A stretch of 5,641 nucleotides of DNA from Lachnospiraceae bacterium. GTDB taxonomy: Bacteria > Bacillota_A > Clostridia > Lachnospirales > Lachnospiraceae. The DNA lies in the NCBI GenBank assembly GCA_017553665.1, contig JAFZKM010000226.1, positions 1 to 5,641 on the forward strand, read 5' to 3'. The stretch's first letter is position 1. Each line of letters opens with the position of its first letter. A program made the translations under genes and the position numbers. This document shows, piece after piece, positions 4,415-5,641 of the stretch. The notes beneath the pieces were generated by a model, which saw nothing but the letters and a program-made list of their open reading frames with translations, was not told the DNA's origin and ran no database searches.

Positions 4415-5641
4415 CAAGCTCGTTTTTCAGGGTAAAAAAGTGGCTTTGCTGTCCTTGGGATGCAAGGTCAATTCATACGAGACAGATTCGATCCGCAGAC
4501 AGTTCGAGGAAGCGGGCGCCGAGATCGTGGATTTCGACGCTGCCTGCAGGGGAATAGACGGCGGAGCGGATATTTTCGTGATCAATACATGCTCGGTCAC
4601 TAACATTGCCGACCGCAAATCGAGACAGATGCTGCGAAGGGCGCGCCAGAACAACCCGGGCGCGATCGTCGCTGCTACGGGATGTTATGCCCAGATAGGA
4701 GCGCAGGAGCTGATCGACAGCGGTGTTGCAGATATTGTGGCGGGAAATTCCCATAAGAGCGAGCTGATAGACCTGGTGGCTGAGAAGATCACTCAGACAG
4801 TGGGGAAGGTTCTTCTGTCCGCACAACAGTCGATAAACGTTTCTTCCATGAAGGACGAGCGCTGTTACGAGGACATGAAGATCGACTCCTGCGACGAGCG
4901 CGTGAGAGCCTTTGTGAAGATCGAGGACGGCTGCAACCAGTTCTGCACATACTGCATCATCCCTTACGCGAGAGGCCGCGTGAGGTCGCGTACGCCCGAA
5001 AGCGTGCTCGAAGAGGTCAGAGGACTCGCGGCAAAGGGCTTTAAGGAGGTCGTGGTCACAGGGATCCACGTATCGTCTTACGGATTTGAGAATTATGAGA
5101 AGGTGACGGCTATGAGCAATGCGCAAAAAGCCGGAGCCGATCATGAAGACCATGTCGTTTTTAATTACATGCCACTGCTCGATCTGATCAGGCAGATCGC
5201 GAAGATAGACGGAATAGAGCGCATACGTCTCGGATCCCTGGAACCGCGCATTGTCTGCAGGGAGTTCGCGGAGGCGCTCGCGGCCGAGCCGAAGTTCTGC
5301 CCGTATTTCCATCTGTCATTGCAGAGCGGATGCGACAGCGTTCTCGCACGCATGAACAGGCATTACGATACTGCTGAGTTCTATGAGAAGGTTGAGCTCC
5401 TGCGTGAGGTATTTGACAGGCCTTCGATCAATACGGACGTTATCGTCGGTTTCCCGGGCGAGACCGCTGAGGATTTTGAGATATCGAAGGCATTCCTGGA
5501 GAAGGTAAATTTCGCGAAAATGCATATATTCAAGTATTCCCGCAGGCGCGGAACCGTCGCGGACCGCATGGACGGCCAGCTGACCGAAGCGCGGAAGCAT
5601 GAAAGAAGCGAGACGCTCGCGGTCATCGACAGGAGAAACCA
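4401..5641 (+). CDS. mtaB: tRNA (N6-threonylcarbamoyladenosine-37-C2)-methylthiotransferase MtaB, 3' end outside the window
   Basis: MtaB is a radical SAM methylthiotransferase that turns t6A37 into ms2t6A37 in tRNAs reading ANN codons, using two [4Fe-4S] clusters. The visible 413 residues contain the N-terminal domain with cluster cysteines C21 (LGCKVN), C64 (INTCSVTN) and C95 (TGCYAQ). The radical SAM domain has C178, C182 and C185 in DGCNQFCTYCIIPYARG, a form closer to MtaB than to MiaB or RimO. LGSLEP, HLSLQSG (304-310) and DVIVGFPGET (346-355) follow. The frame is open at the right edge, so the C-terminus, including any TRAM domain, is not seen. The GTG start at 4401 has a ribosome binding site and leaves 13 extra residues before the first strand. 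Two stretches look inserted against the family: about 47-55, with an added Cys49, and about 232-257. No convincing + strand promoter was found; the best match, TTTACT and TATACA at 4232-4260, overlaps the opposing promoter. Confidence 0.93.
   Translation, partial: MNYSDKLVFQGKKVALLSLGCKVNSYETDSIRRQFEEAGAEIVDFDAACRGIDGGADIFVINTCSVTNIADRKSRQMLRRARQNNPGAIVAATGCYAQIGAQELIDSGVADIVAGNSHKSELIDLVAEKITQTVGKVLLSAQQSINVSSMKDERCYEDMKIDSCDERVRAFVKIEDGCNQFCTYCIIPYARGRVRSRTPESVLEEVRGLAAKGFKEVVVTGIHVSSYGFENYEKVTAMSNAQKAGADHEDHVVFNYMPLLDLIRQIAKIDGIERIRLGSLEPRIVCREFAEALAAEPKFCPYFHLSLQSGCDSVLARMNRHYDTAEFYEKVELLREVFDRPSINTDVIVGFPGETAEDFEISKAFLEKVNFAKMHIFKYSRRRGTVADRMDGQLTEARKHERSETLAVIDRRN

Noticed and set aside
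4473..5312. 279-codon open frame on the - strand opposite mtaB
   Set aside because: It is covered by an intact radical SAM gene, with no domain or coherent start signal.

Overview
The window looks like a chromosomal housekeeping segment from a Gram-positive anaerobe of the Clostridia, most likely Lachnospiraceae-like. The evidence is AGGAG-type Shine-Dalgarno sites before most genes, a sigma-A promoter, a ThiI without a rhodanese domain next to its own cysteine desulfurase, and an HPr-like protein of a type I associate with this group. Coding DNA is GC-leaning by eye, while the one long spacer (4203-4400) is clearly AT-rich. The taxon is inferred from protein character and gene order; no database was searched.

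Layout. Positions 1-3881 hold four tightly packed + strand genes: the 3' part of prmA (ribosomal protein L11 methyltransferase), rsmE (16S rRNA m3U1498 methyltransferase), a NifS-family cysteine desulfurase, and thiI (tRNA 4-thiouridine synthase). The junctions are a 1-base overlap, a 2-base gap and a 4-base gap, so this is almost certainly one operon. A hairpin at 3928-3949 with an A-tract on one side and a T-run on the other closes this operon. It also closes the opposing gene, a 77-residue HPr-like protein on the - strand (3969-4202) with its own well-formed promoter at 4253-4280. Beyond a 198-base divergent spacer, mtaB (tRNA ms2t6A methylthiotransferase) starts at a GTG at 4401 and runs off the right edge.

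Function. Every + strand gene modifies the translation apparatus: L11 trimethylation, m3U1498 in 16S rRNA, s4U8 in tRNA, and ms2t6A37 in tRNA. Two of the products carry out sulfur insertion into tRNA. The desulfurase is placed to hand persulfide sulfur to ThiI, as in the Bacillus subtilis NifZ-ThiI pair. It could also feed iron-sulfur assembly for the iron-sulfur enzyme MtaB, but that is speculation.

Most worth a second look: (1) the HPr-like protein appears to have lost the phosphorylatable His15 and the neighbouring Arg17 while keeping the Ser46-type regulatory segment, so it may be a regulator rather than a sugar-transport phosphocarrier; (2) the mtaB leader holds a strong ribosome-binding site with no known gene, a possible 17-codon Cys-rich leader ORF that overlaps the mtaB start, and a perfect 19-base dyad. 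I saw no mobile element, CRISPR array, tRNA or rRNA gene, and no wholly new system.
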